Positions 17,226 to 26,173 of a stretch of 64,000 bases of DNA are shown piece after piece. This DNA is from Clostridium estertheticum (GTDB taxonomy: Bacteria > Bacillota > Clostridia > Clostridiales > Clostridiaceae), in NCBI RefSeq assembly GCF_026650985.1, contig NZ_CP086239.1:434001-498000 (forward strand), given 5' to 3'. Positions within the stretch are counted from its first letter, which is position 1; each line of letters opens with the position of its first letter. Under the pieces are notes generated by a model, which saw only the letters and a program-made list of their open reading frames with translations, had not been told where the DNA came from and searched no databases. The position numbers were made by a program, and so were the translations under genes.

Positions 17226-17254
17226 TTTACAAAATGAGTATATAGATGTATAAT
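17226..17254 (+). promoter_or_regulatory. Sigma-A promoter between sdpI and the next gene
   Basis: TTTACA (17226-17231), exactly 17 bases, TATAAT (17249-17254). Transcription should start near 17261, about 45 bases before the strong hairpin at 17307-17346. Confidence 0.65.
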
Positions 17255-17260
17255 TTAACA

Positions 17261-17356
17261 AAACAATTTCATATAAGAAAGTGATGTTAAGAAGAGTAAA
17301 CAAGTAACTCTCATCTCCAAGATATACAAGTCTTGGAGGTGAGAGTATTTTTATTT
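17261..17356 (+). ncRNA. Candidate ~95-nt RNA or attenuated leader
   Basis: A good promoter (17226-17254) is followed about 95 bases later by the end of a strong intrinsic terminator. The transcript would either be a short RNA or a leader controlling the homocysteine S-methyltransferase-like gene at 17463. I see no S-box, T-box or other known riboswitch core. AGAGT in the 5' part could pair with ACTCT of the terminator arm, but only weakly. Confidence 0.4.
17307..17353 (+). terminator. Strong intrinsic terminator
   Basis: A 16-base arm (17307-17322, ACTCTCATCTCCAAGA) pairs with 17331-17346 with one T-G wobble across an eight-base loop, followed by ATTTTTATTTTA. It could end sdpI transcription, the short RNA from 17261, or both. 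Confidence 0.85.
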
Positions 17357-17462
17357 TATAGCATTTGCTAAGTAATAATTTAATTTTATTAAAAATAAAA
17401 CAAAGATAGTGTTAACACTATCGGATGATGTAAAGAAGATAAAGAATTTAAAAGGAGAATTT

Positions 17463-18443
17463 ATGAAAGATAATAGTCAGCCGCAAAATTCGTTTTTAAA
17501 TGCGTTTAACAATACTTCATTTTTATTAACAGAAGGAGCTATTATAGAGAGATTAAAAAGGGAATTTTGTATTCCTTTAGATAAGGATATTTTGCCTGCA
17601 GGTCTAATATATGATGAAAAAGGCATTGAGATATTATCTTTAATTTATCAGCAGTATATTGATGTAGCTGATTCTTATAATATTCCTATAATGATTATGA
17701 CACCTACCAGAAGAGCAACCGTAGAGAGAATTAATCGTTCAATCTATCATGATAAGAGTGTTATAAAGGATTGTGTAGAATTTTTAGAAGATTTGCGAGA
17801 AAATTACTCAGCTCATAAAAATAAAATCTTTATTGGAGGGTTAATGGGATGTAAGGGTGATGCTTATAATCCTAATGAGGCATTAGAGACGTCTGAAGCA
17901 TATAAATTCCATAAACTTCAAGCAGAATTGTTTAAACAAACAAATGTAGATTTCTTATTTGCTGGAGTCTTACCCGCAAAATCGGAGGCAATTGGTATAG
18001 CAAAAGCTATGGCTGAAACAGGGATACCTTATATTTTGAGTTTTGTAATAAGAAAATCTGGTAGATTATTAGATGGCACTATAATAAATGATATTATAGA
18101 GGAAATCGACAATACTATAACCCCAAAACCTTTATGTTATATGGTAAATTGCGTACATCCGATTGTATTACAAGAGGCACTTTCTAACCCATTAAATAAA
18201 ACAGCATTAGTGAGTGAACGTCTAATAGGAATCCAAGCAAATACATCTACAGCAAGTCCAGAAGATTTAAATGATAATATTAAGCTGCAAACCGATGATT
18301 TTGATATATTAATTAATTCAATGATTGAACTAAAGGATAATAACAATTTTAAAATATTAGGGGGATGTTGTGGGACTGATAATAGACATATTGAAGAGTT
18401 AGCTAGAAGAGCTACTAAGGATACTAATACGGATGTTATTTAA
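17463..18443 (+). CDS. Homocysteine S-methyltransferase family protein
   Basis: A 326-residue TIM-barrel protein of the Pfam S-methyl_trans family. The zinc-thiolate ligands are visible as the Cys of MVNCVHP and the pair in ILGGCCGTD near the C-terminus. AAAGGAG at 17451-17457 fits the ATG at 17463; an in-frame GTG at 17409 is upstream of that site. Family members methylate homocysteine using S-methylmethionine or similar donors. No other methionine-pathway gene is adjacent, so the donor is unknown. Confidence 0.82.
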   Translation: MKDNSQPQNSFLNAFNNTSFLLTEGAIIERLKREFCIPLDKDILPAGLIYDEKGIEILSLIYQQYIDVADSYNIPIMIMTPTRRATVERINRSIYHDKSVIKDCVEFLEDLRENYSAHKNKIFIGGLMGCKGDAYNPNEALETSEAYKFHKLQAELFKQTNVDFLFAGVLPAKSEAIGIAKAMAETGIPYILSFVIRKSGRLLDGTIINDIIEEIDNTITPKPLCYMVNCVHPIVLQEALSNPLNKTALVSERLIGIQANTSTASPEDLNDNIKLQTDDFDILINSMIELKDNNNFKILGGCCGTDNRHIEELARRATKDTNTDVI

Positions 18444-18547
18444 TTTGTAAGACTTAATGAGTTGCAACCATAACATTGGACAAATGTATATAAATCAGAT
18501 GAGTTGGAGCATTTTCAAAAATAATTAGATGTAGGGAGAGTGTTTTT

Positions 18548-19345
18548 ATGAATAATATCGTTAATTTTTATAATAAATATGATGAAGAAAGCAGGGTTTC
18601 AACCAATAAAGCAAGAAAAGTAGAATTTGATGTAACAACAAGTATTTTAAATGAATATATAAAACATCAGGATAAAATTATAGAATTAGGCGCGGGGACA
18701 GGGGTGTATTCTTTTTATTATGCAAATAAGGGAAATGAGGTAGTGGCTACTGATATAACACCTAAACATGTAGAAATTATTAAAGAAAAGCTTAGTAAAT
18801 CTAGTAACATTACTAAACTACGGGCAGAAGTAGCTAATGCTATAGATTTAAAGCAATATGATTCTGAAAGTTTTGATGTAGTGTTATGTCTTGGACCAAT
18901 GTACCATCTTATAAATGAAAAGGATAGAGAAGCGTGTATTAGTGAGAATTTAAGAATATTAAAAAAAGGAGGAATACTAGCAATTGCATATATAAATAAA
19001 CACTATGTGCTTAATTCTATTATGTCTCAAGATAAAAAATTTTTAACTCATGGGTTTATTGATAAAATTTTAAGTGGTGGGACTATAGAGGAGGGTGAAA
19101 AAGAATGTTTTTGGACAGATGCATTTTTCACCACACCTTCAGATATGGAATTACTGGTTTCCAAATTCAAAATTAAAATTATTGACCATGTAGCAACTGA
19201 TGGGATAAGCCCATTATTAGGAAAGCTTGTAGATGAAATGAATGATGAAGAATATGAAGCATGGACTTATTATAATTTATGTAGTTGTAGAGATAAGAGC
19301 ATTTTAGGGAGTAGCAACCATGCACTGTTAATATGTAGAAAATAG
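18548..19345 (+). CDS. Class I SAM-dependent methyltransferase
   Basis: A 265-residue methyltransferase. Motif I is IIELGAGTGVYSFYYA, strand 2 ends in VVATDITP, the motif IV region is FDVVLCLGPMYHL, and RILKKGGILAIAYINK follows. The C-terminal CSCRDKSILGSSNHALLICRK is typical of a clostridial subgroup. GGGAGAG precedes the start. Acceptor unknown. Confidence 0.85.
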   Translation: MNNIVNFYNKYDEESRVSTNKARKVEFDVTTSILNEYIKHQDKIIELGAGTGVYSFYYANKGNEVVATDITPKHVEIIKEKLSKSSNITKLRAEVANAIDLKQYDSESFDVVLCLGPMYHLINEKDREACISENLRILKKGGILAIAYINKHYVLNSIMSQDKKFLTHGFIDKILSGGTIEEGEKECFWTDAFFTTPSDMELLVSKFKIKIIDHVATDGISPLLGKLVDEMNDEEYEAWTYYNLCSCRDKSILGSSNHALLICRK

Positions 19346-19362
19346 AAAATAGAAAATAGAAA
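19333..19362. repeat. Short AAAATAG tandem repeat
   Basis: At the end of the methyltransferase gene the unit TAGAAAA is repeated about three to four times. It supplies tandem stop codons in one frame and may have arisen by slippage. Confidence 0.5.
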
Positions 19363-19379
19363 TTTAAGGGGTAAATGAT

Positions 19380-19919
19380 ATGGGTGGTTTAAAAAAGGTC
19401 CAAGCAGTATTTATAGATAGAGATGGCACAATGGGTGGGGATACGGATGTAACATATCCTGATAAATTTGTTTTATATCCATTTACAGAAAAGGCTATTA
19501 AAGTGTTAAAGAAGAATGGAATTAGAGTCTTTGCATTTACAAATCAACCAGGTATTTCAGTTGGAGAAGCTACAGAAAAAGATTTTATAAATGAATTAAA
19601 AGAATTTGGAATTGAAAAGGCTTATATATGCCCTCATACTCCAGAACATAATTGTAAATGCAGGAAACCTGAAGCAGGATTGTTATTAAAAGCAAAAATT
19701 GAATATGCACTTGACCTCTCAAGATGTTTTGTAATTGGGGACAGGTGGAGCGATATGATGGCTGCGAAGAGGGCTAATATGGGGAAAATACTTGTATTAA
19801 CCGGAGCTGGTAATGAGACATTAGGGAAAGATAGAGATAGGTGGTCACAAATAGATCCAGACTATGTAGCAAACAATGTATTAGAGGCTGCTCAATGGAT
19901 TGTAGAGAAGTCATTTTAA
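19380..19919 (+). CDS. HAD-IIIA phosphatase (GmhB/HisB-N-like)
   Basis: A 179-residue HAD phosphatase of subfamily IIIA. Motif I is FIDRDGTMGG, motif II is AFTNQPG, the zinc-binding loop is CPHTPEHNCKCRKP with the Cys-His-Cys-Cys set, and VIGDRWSDMMAA is motif IV. This arrangement is seen in D-glycero-D-manno-heptose 1,7-bisphosphate phosphatase and histidinol-phosphatase. With no heptose or histidine genes nearby, a stand-alone sugar or nucleotide phosphatase is more likely. Confidence 0.85.
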   Translation: MGGLKKVQAVFIDRDGTMGGDTDVTYPDKFVLYPFTEKAIKVLKKNGIRVFAFTNQPGISVGEATEKDFINELKEFGIEKAYICPHTPEHNCKCRKPEAGLLLKAKIEYALDLSRCFVIGDRWSDMMAAKRANMGKILVLTGAGNETLGKDRDRWSQIDPDYVANNVLEAAQWIVEKSF

Positions 19920-19958
19920 ACATCACTATATGAAAATCAATTAAGGGGGTCTTGTTTT

Positions 19959-20389
19959 ATGTTTAAACCTAATGCGTTAATACCGGAACTATCTGTTTCA
20001 GATATAAATACAAGTTTGGATTTTTACTTAAATATTCTTTTTTTTAAGTTAGAGTACCAAAGAAAAACGGATAAGTTTGCTTTAATATCACTGAATGGTT
20101 CACAAATTATGATTGAAGAAATAAATGGATTTTGGGAGACTGGAATTTTAGAAAATCCTTTTGGTAGAGGAGTTAACTTTCAAATAGCAGTAGAAAATAT
20201 TGATAAATTATACGAAAATATAAAAAACAAAACTATAAAATAAAAGTAGAAATAAAAGAAAATTGGTATAAGGCAAATAATATATTAATAGGACAGAAAG
20301 AATTTTTAATTATGGACCCTGATGGTTATTTATTAAGATTTGCTCAAAATTTAGGTGAAAGAGAATGTGAGACAGATTTAATTTCCTGA
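19959..20389 (+). pseudogene. VOC (glyoxalase/bleomycin resistance) family gene with a -1 frameshift
   Basis: The first frame (19959-20243) encodes the N-terminal two-thirds of a VOC protein (LIPELSVSDINTSLDFYLNI) and stops early. The rest continues in the -1 frame to a TGA at 20387-20389, with the family's hallmark ending FLIMDPDGYLLRFAQNLGE. The switch point falls in A-AAA-AAC at 20222-20228. One extra A would restore a continuous, family-like sequence. The cause may be a one-base deletion, a sequencing error in the A run, or ribosomal slippage at this classical heptamer. Confidence 0.75.
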
Positions 20390-20473
20390 GAAATATTTTA
20401 GTGTATTATATTTTTTATAGTGTTCATATCAAGTCAAATATTAAAATCATATAGTGAGGAAGGAGATAAGGTA

Positions 20474-20950
20474 ATGAATATATGTTTAACTAAAGCAACA
20501 TTAGATGATGCAGAAACTATTCATGTCATGCAAATCAAATCATTTATGGATTTACTATCGAAATATCAAGATTTTGAGACCAGTCCTGCAAATGAATCAA
20601 TAGAAAAAACTGTTATGCGAATAAACCAAGCATTTACAGATTACTATATTATTAAAAGAGATAATATACTTGTTGGTTGCATAAGAATAGTGAAAAAGGA
20701 TAATAAACTCTATCGTGTTAGTCCTATTTTCATTTTACCAGAATACCAAGGGTTTGGGATCGCACAAAAGAGTTTTAAAATTATTGAGGAAATATATTAT
20801 GATGCAAAGGCATGGGAGTTAGATACTATATTACAAGAGCCACGGAATTGTTATTTGTATGAAAAATTAGGTTATGTAAAAACGGGAAGGACTAAAATTA
20901 TAAATAGCAAAATGACATTAGTGTTTTATGAAAAGTATATTAAAAGCTAA
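20474..20950 (+). CDS. GNAT family N-acetyltransferase
   Basis: A 158-residue GNAT. The ATG at 20474 lies behind GGAAGGAG (20457-20464); an upstream in-frame GTG at 20420 adds unconserved residues. The N-terminal MNICLTKATLDDAETIH and helix VMQIKSFMDLLSKYQD are typical, motif A is PIFILPEYQGFGIAQKSF, and the ending RNCYLYEKLGYVKTG is motif B. Substrate unknown. It is the last acetyltransferase of the island. Confidence 0.85.
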   Translation: MNICLTKATLDDAETIHVMQIKSFMDLLSKYQDFETSPANESIEKTVMRINQAFTDYYIIKRDNILVGCIRIVKKDNKLYRVSPIFILPEYQGFGIAQKSFKIIEEIYYDAKAWELDTILQEPRNCYLYEKLGYVKTGRTKIINSKMTLVFYEKYIKS

Positions 20951-21125
20951 TTTAAGATGGGAGGTAGGTAAAACAATGAATAAAGTTTCCGCCTATAAAA
21001 TAGAGTATCCAAGTAGACGTCGTAAAACCAAATAACCATAGAATAAAAAAGTTATGTTATAATTTAACTAAGTTTAATTTTTGAAAAGAGTAAACTAATT
21101 TTAAGGATAAGGGGTTACAAGAATA

Positions 21126-22856
21126 ATGAAAATGTTTAAAAATTTTATAAGTTATTATGGGCCATATAAGGCTCTATTCTTTGCAGATATGTTTTGTGCA
21201 TTAATTTTATCTGCAATAGATTTGGTGTTTCCGTTAATAGTAAGGTATTTGTTAAATGATGTTTATGTATTACAGGATGGAAACAAGATAATTAAGTATG
21301 TTATATATGTTGGTATAGCGTTATTAATTATGTATATTGTTCGTTACTTTTGTCAGTATTTCATAACCTCATGGGGACATATAATGGGGGCAAAAATGGA
21401 AGCAAATATGAGAAAAGATATTTTTGATAATCTTCAAAAACAATCTTTTTCTTATTATGATGAAGCAAGTACTGGAAAGCTAATGTCAAGAATAGTTACA
21501 GACCTTTTTGATATATCAGAGCTTGCACATCATGGACCAGAGGATGTATTCATATCCATATTGAAAATAGTTGGATCGTTTGTTATACTCGCAGGCATAA
21601 ATTCAAAAATAACATTTATACTTCTTTTATTTACATTAGTAATGTTATATTTCTCATACTTTTATAATAAGAAAATGCGAAATGTTTTTGTGGAAAATAA
21701 GGAAAAGATAGCAGGAGTAAATGCACAAATACAAGACAGCTTAGAAGGTATAAGAGTAGTGAAATCATTTGCTAATGAGGAAATCGAAAATGCTAAATTT
21801 ACTAAAGGTAATAATGAATATTTAAAGACTAAAGAGGATAGCTATTTTATAATGGGCAGATTTTTTAGTGGTAATACCTTTTTTCAAGGATTGCTTTATC
21901 TTAGTGTTATTCTTGCAGGTGGTATATTTATAAGTGACGGTTCATTAAAAGTAACTGACCTTGTAATATACATACTTTATATAAATACGTTCTTAAATCC
22001 TATTGACAAGCTTGTAAATTTTACAGAACAGTTTCAAAGAGGGCTTTCAGGATTTCAAAGATTTGTTGAAGTTATAACCACAAAGCCAGAGATAACAAAC
22101 AGAGAGGATGCAGTAGAACTCGTGAATCCTAAGGGAGAGATAGCCTTTAACAATGTATCTTTTAGTTATAATAATAGTAGTGACATATTAAGTAATATAG
22201 ATATAAAAATACAATCAGGTAAGAATATTGCACTTGTTGGTCCATCAGGCGGTGGTAAAACAACCTTTTCTAGTCTAATACCAAGGTTTTATGAGGTAAA
22301 TGACGGCTGTATAACAATAGATGGTATTGATATACGAGATATAAAACTTAAATCACTTAGGAAATCTATTGGAATAGTTCAGCAGGATGTTTATTTGTTT
22401 GCTGGAAGCATTAGAGAAAATATATTATATGGTAGGCCGGGGGCATTGGAAAATGAAATAATTGAGGCGGCTAAGAAGGCAAATATTCATGAATTTATTA
22501 TAGGTCTTAAGCATGGTTATGATACTTATACTGGTGAGAGAGGAGTAAAACTTTCTGGTGGACAAAAGCAAAGAATATCTATAGCAAGAGTGTTTTTAAA
22601 AAATCCATCAATTTTAATACTTGATGAAGCCACTTCTGCTCTTGATAATGAAAATGAACAATTCATTCAGAAATCATTGGAAGAGCTTATGAAAAATAGA
22701 ACTACTTTGGTTATTGCTCATAGATTAAGTACAATAAAAAATGCAGATGAGATAGTAGTACTAACTGATGAGGGAATAAACCAAAGAGGAACACACGATG
22801 AACTTATAGAGCAAGAAGGAGTATATTCTTATCTTTACAACATGCAGTTTAAATAA
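21126..22856 (+). CDS. ABC exporter, fused permease and ATPase
   Basis: A 576-residue half-transporter with a six-helix exporter domain (about residues 1-310) followed by an ATPase domain. Walker A is GPSGGGKTT near 377, the Q-loop is IVQQDVYLF, the signature is KLSGGQ, Walker B is SILILDEATSA, and the switch His is in IAHRLS. It would act as a homodimer, as in MsbA/BmrA-like lipid or drug exporters. A near-perfect terminator follows. Substrate unknown. Confidence 0.92.
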   Translation: MKMFKNFISYYGPYKALFFADMFCALILSAIDLVFPLIVRYLLNDVYVLQDGNKIIKYVIYVGIALLIMYIVRYFCQYFITSWGHIMGAKMEANMRKDIFDNLQKQSFSYYDEASTGKLMSRIVTDLFDISELAHHGPEDVFISILKIVGSFVILAGINSKITFILLLFTLVMLYFSYFYNKKMRNVFVENKEKIAGVNAQIQDSLEGIRVVKSFANEEIENAKFTKGNNEYLKTKEDSYFIMGRFFSGNTFFQGLLYLSVILAGGIFISDGSLKVTDLVIYILYINTFLNPIDKLVNFTEQFQRGLSGFQRFVEVITTKPEITNREDAVELVNPKGEIAFNNVSFSYNNSSDILSNIDIKIQSGKNIALVGPSGGGKTTFSSLIPRFYEVNDGCITIDGIDIRDIKLKSLRKSIGIVQQDVYLFAGSIRENILYGRPGALENEIIEAAKKANIHEFIIGLKHGYDTYTGERGVKLSGGQKQRISIARVFLKNPSILILDEATSALDNENEQFIQKSLEELMKNRTTLVIAHRLSTIKNADEIVVLTDEGINQRGTHDELIEQEGVYSYLYNMQFK

Positions 22857-22880
22857 TATATGCATTTGTTAAAATAGAAT

Positions 22881-22926
22881 AAAAATAGAACTAAGGAGTG
22901 AGTTTCCTTAGTTCTATTTTTATTTT
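22881..22926 (+). terminator. Bidirectional intrinsic terminator
   Basis: A perfect 17-base stem (22881-22897 with 22905-22921) with a seven-base loop, flanked by A-rich and T-rich runs, directly after the ABC exporter. Confidence 0.9.
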
Positions 22927-22990
22927 TTGTGGGGAATAGGTAAATAGCGACATAACACTTTGTCATACTGTTTACAAATTATTAACAATA

Positions 22991-23019
22991 TTGACACCTA
23001 GATTAAACATTATTTTATT
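22991..23019 (+). promoter_or_regulatory. Possible promoter for the MBOAT gene
   Basis: A consensus TTGACA at 22991-22996 is followed 17 bases later by TTTATT, a poor -10. The -35 match is exact, the -10 is weak. Confidence 0.35.
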
Positions 23020-23108
23020 AGTATTTAAGTATATTCTTATATAAATATTAGTAGATGTTGTAGAAATATGTCTATAATTATCGTTATGTAATGGAAAGAA
23101 GGTATATT

Positions 23109-24596
23109 ATGCAATTTACTTCAATAAAATTTTTAATGTTTTTTCTGATTGTTTCTGTTTTATATTATGTAATTCCGCATAAACTTCGATGGGTTTGGCT
23201 GCTAATATGCAGTTATTTCTTTTATATGGTCTTAAATCCTAAATACGCAATATTAATAGCTGCATCAACTATCATCACATATTTAAGTGGTTTACTAATT
23301 GAAAAAGCAAATAAGATAAGCAATGAAAAAAAATCTACTCAAGTAAAAAAAATGCTGGTTTTTGCAAGTTTTTTTAGCAATTTGGGTATCTTGTTTTTGT
23401 TCAAATATTATAATTTTTTCAATGAGAGTTTAACGGGATTATTACATGTATTTAGCATCTCAAATCATGCACCATCTTTTGAATATTTACTGCCACTGGG
23501 GATATCATTCTATACCCTTCAAGCCCTTAGCTATACTGTAGATGTTTATAGAAAAGATGTTCCTGCTGAGAAAAACATAGGAAAATATGCTCTGTTTGTA
23601 TCATTCTTCCCTCAAGTAGTTGCAGGTCCTATTGAGAAATCTAAAAACATGTTACATCAATTTGATGAGAAGCATAATTTTAATTATGATAGAGTTAAAA
23701 ACGGTCTATTACTAATGTTGTGGGGTGTCTTCATAAAAATAGTAGTCTCAGATAGATTAGCAGTATTTGTTAATACTGTATACAATAAACCTAATCACTA
23801 TAAAGGTTTTACAACTTTTATAGCTACAGTGTTTTTCAGTTTTCAAATTTATTGTGATTTTATGTCTTATTCAGATATAGCAAGAGGAGCTGCGGAGGTC
23901 TTAGGATTTAAGGTAACTAATAATTTTCACCAACCCTATTTATCAATTTCAATAAAAGAATTTTGGAGCCGCTGGCACGTATCACTCACTAGCTGGTTTA
24001 AAGACTATTTATATTTTCCACTAGGCGGAAATAGACGTGGCAAATTAAGGGCTAATTATAATATTATGATTGTTTTCATAGTAAGTGGTCTATGGCATGG
24101 GGCTACCTTTAATTTTATTATTTGGGGCGGACTTCACGGACTTTATCAGATAGTGGAAAATATTTCTGAACCCTTCAGAAAAAGGATAGTAAAAACTTTT
24201 AAAATTAAAACAGAAGTATTTAGTTTCAAGTTTTTTCAAGTATTTATAACCTTTATGCTTGTAAATTTTGCTTGGATATTTTTTAAAGCTAGTTCATTAT
24301 CAACTGCTATAACAATAATTAAAAACGTTTTTTATTTTAATCCTTGGGTACTTACTAATGGTTCTATTTTTGAACTTGGATTAGATTCAAAAGATTTTTT
24401 TATTGCATTTGCTGGTATAATTTTGGTTCTAACAGTAGATATATTACGTAGAACAAAAAATCTACGAACTAGTTTAGCGAAACAAAACATAATGTTTAGA
24501 TGGGCAACGTATATAGGTGCTACTGTAGTCATTCTAATCTTTGGCTTGTATGGGCCTGGATATAGCATGCAGCAGTTTATCTATTCACAATTCTAG
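23109..24596 (+). CDS. MBOAT family membrane O-acyltransferase (AlgI-like)
   Basis: A 495-residue polytopic membrane protein of the MBOAT family. The conserved catalytic His is in SGLWHGATFNFIIWGGLHG, and the YFPLGGNRRG and WSRWHVSLTSWFKDYLYFP segments are diagnostic of AlgI/PatA-type enzymes. AAGAAGG supports the ATG at 23109. It moves acyl groups, usually acetyl, across the membrane onto a polysaccharide. The gene 11 bases downstream encodes an SGNH-fold protein, the usual extracytoplasmic partner. The acceptor polymer is not identified here. Confidence 0.9.
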   Translation: MQFTSIKFLMFFLIVSVLYYVIPHKLRWVWLLICSYFFYMVLNPKYAILIAASTIITYLSGLLIEKANKISNEKKSTQVKKMLVFASFFSNLGILFLFKYYNFFNESLTGLLHVFSISNHAPSFEYLLPLGISFYTLQALSYTVDVYRKDVPAEKNIGKYALFVSFFPQVVAGPIEKSKNMLHQFDEKHNFNYDRVKNGLLLMLWGVFIKIVVSDRLAVFVNTVYNKPNHYKGFTTFIATVFFSFQIYCDFMSYSDIARGAAEVLGFKVTNNFHQPYLSISIKEFWSRWHVSLTSWFKDYLYFPLGGNRRGKLRANYNIMIVFIVSGLWHGATFNFIIWGGLHGLYQIVENISEPFRKRIVKTFKIKTEVFSFKFFQVFITFMLVNFAWIFFKASSLSTAITIIKNVFYFNPWVLTNGSIFELGLDSKDFFIAFAGIILVLTVDILRRTKNLRTSLAKQNIMFRWATYIGATVVILIFGLYGPGYSMQQFIYSQF

Positions 24597-24607
24597 GAGG
24601 ATTTTGC

Positions 24608-26062
24608 ATGTTTAAAAAGTCATTTTTAAAAGGGGTTAGTTTTGTAATTATATTATTGCTCTTTATTATAACCCTTAATTCTATTTTTATTATAAAAACA
24701 AATCATCGTGCTAAACTCACGCAAGGTTTATATACTAATACGGGAGATTCATTTGACGTTGTATTATTAGGTTCAAGCCATATGGATGCTTTAATAAATC
24801 CTAACGTATTATGGAAACAGTTTGGAATAACAAGCTTTGACTATTCTACTGGAGGTCAGCCAATAGATGTAACCTATTATTTATTAAAAGAGGTTTTGAA
24901 AAAACATAAGGATCCAATTGTAGTAGTAGATTTATATTATTTAGGTTCAACTGATGAATTTGGTGATGAGGGTTATATAAGAACTGCTTTGGATAATATA
25001 AAGTTTTCTGTAAATAAAGTGCAAGCTATTCTTAAAACTACACCAATGGATCAGTGGCTCAACTATTTTTTTCCTATTTTCAAATATCATGATCGTTGGA
25101 AAGAACTAACGGATACAGATTTTAATTATGACACTGATGAGACTTATTATAAAAAAGGCTTTAACGCTAGTCACGCCGTGTATGGTAAAGAAAATGCTTC
25201 AAATTCTGAAACTACAGAAACCGCAGCTCTTCCACCTAAGACTGAAAAATATTTAAATAAAATGATAGCTTTATCTAAAAAGGAAAATTTCAAATTGATT
25301 TTCACAAATGCACCACATGATTATAGTCAAACATCAGGGTCAAAAGTTTGGACAGCTGAGCCTGCTAAGATGTTTAATAAAGTGGCAGAAATTTCAAAAG
25401 CGAGTAGTATTCCGTTTATTAACTATAATAAACTTACAACAGAATTAGGATTTGATTTTAAAAAAGATATGGCAAACATTGGTCACTTAAATATCTTTGG
25501 TTCTGAAAAAGCAACATCATATTTGGGTAAATATTTAAAAACAAATTATAAATTAACAGATCATCGTAATGATTCAAACTATAAAGAATGGAATTCTGAT
25601 TATATTCTTTATTCACATTCTGAATCAGCTATAGATATTACTAATGAAACAAATATTGAAAAATATGTTTCATTAATAAAAAATAAAAATTATATTATAG
25701 TTGCTAGCACAAATGAGGACATTTCAAAAAATGAAATTTTAAAAAATTCATTAACATCATTAGGATTAAAAACTTTTACGAAAAATAGTATTGGTTCTAA
25801 TTACCTTGCGATCATAAATGATAATAAAGTACAATCAGAAACACTTAGTAGTGCTAAGCTATCTAAGGATTTCTCTTTAGATAAAGGGACTAATTTTAAA
25901 ATCACCACCCAAAGTGTTGATAAAAAGATACCAAGTGTAGTTTTAAATGGGGTTGAAAATCTAAATAAACACGCTGGATTAAATATTATAGTATATGATA
26001 AATCACTAAAAAAAATTATAGATACTATTTATTTAGATTCTAATAACACAATTAAAAGATAA
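24608..26062 (+). CDS. SGNH-fold acetyltransferase partner (AlgJ/AlgX/DltD-like)
   Basis: A 484-residue protein anchored by one N-terminal hydrophobic segment (about residues 8-29) with the rest outside. The SGNH block I region is VVLLGSSHMDALINP, carrying the likely nucleophile Ser, and the catalytic-His region is ANIGHLNIFGSEKA near residue 295. The last 150 residues have no motif I recognise. Placed 11 bases after the MBOAT gene, it most likely completes O-acylation of a surface or secreted polysaccharide. Confidence 0.75.
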   Translation: MFKKSFLKGVSFVIILLLFIITLNSIFIIKTNHRAKLTQGLYTNTGDSFDVVLLGSSHMDALINPNVLWKQFGITSFDYSTGGQPIDVTYYLLKEVLKKHKDPIVVVDLYYLGSTDEFGDEGYIRTALDNIKFSVNKVQAILKTTPMDQWLNYFFPIFKYHDRWKELTDTDFNYDTDETYYKKGFNASHAVYGKENASNSETTETAALPPKTEKYLNKMIALSKKENFKLIFTNAPHDYSQTSGSKVWTAEPAKMFNKVAEISKASSIPFINYNKLTTELGFDFKKDMANIGHLNIFGSEKATSYLGKYLKTNYKLTDHRNDSNYKEWNSDYILYSHSESAIDITNETNIEKYVSLIKNKNYIIVASTNEDISKNEILKNSLTSLGLKTFTKNSIGSNYLAIINDNKVQSETLSSAKLSKDFSLDKGTNFKITTQSVDKKIPSVVLNGVENLNKHAGLNIIVYDKSLKKIIDTIYLDSNNTIKR

Positions 26063-26173
26063 CATCAAAACTTAATCCAATAATTTATTTATAGTACAAT
26101 TTAGTTAAAAAAGTATCAATTCTTATTTAAGCGGCATATAAGTAATATAAAAACAAATAAGGAGGGGTACGTG

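Noticed and set aside
17160-17462. An S-box or T-box leader for the homocysteine S-methyltransferase-like gene
   Set aside because: The conserved core motifs of both classes are missing; only a promoter and terminator are visible.
18444-18547. A short peptide tail (HWTNVYKSDELEHFQK)
   Set aside because: Only 16 open codons; too short to separate from chance.
57-20950. A chromosomal integron or cassette array
   Set aside because: Gene content and single orientation fit, but I see no repeated attC-like inverted elements between genes and no integrase in the window.
20951-21125. A small gene after the last GNAT, starting at 20977
   Set aside because: A good ribosome-binding site is followed by only eight codons before a stop.
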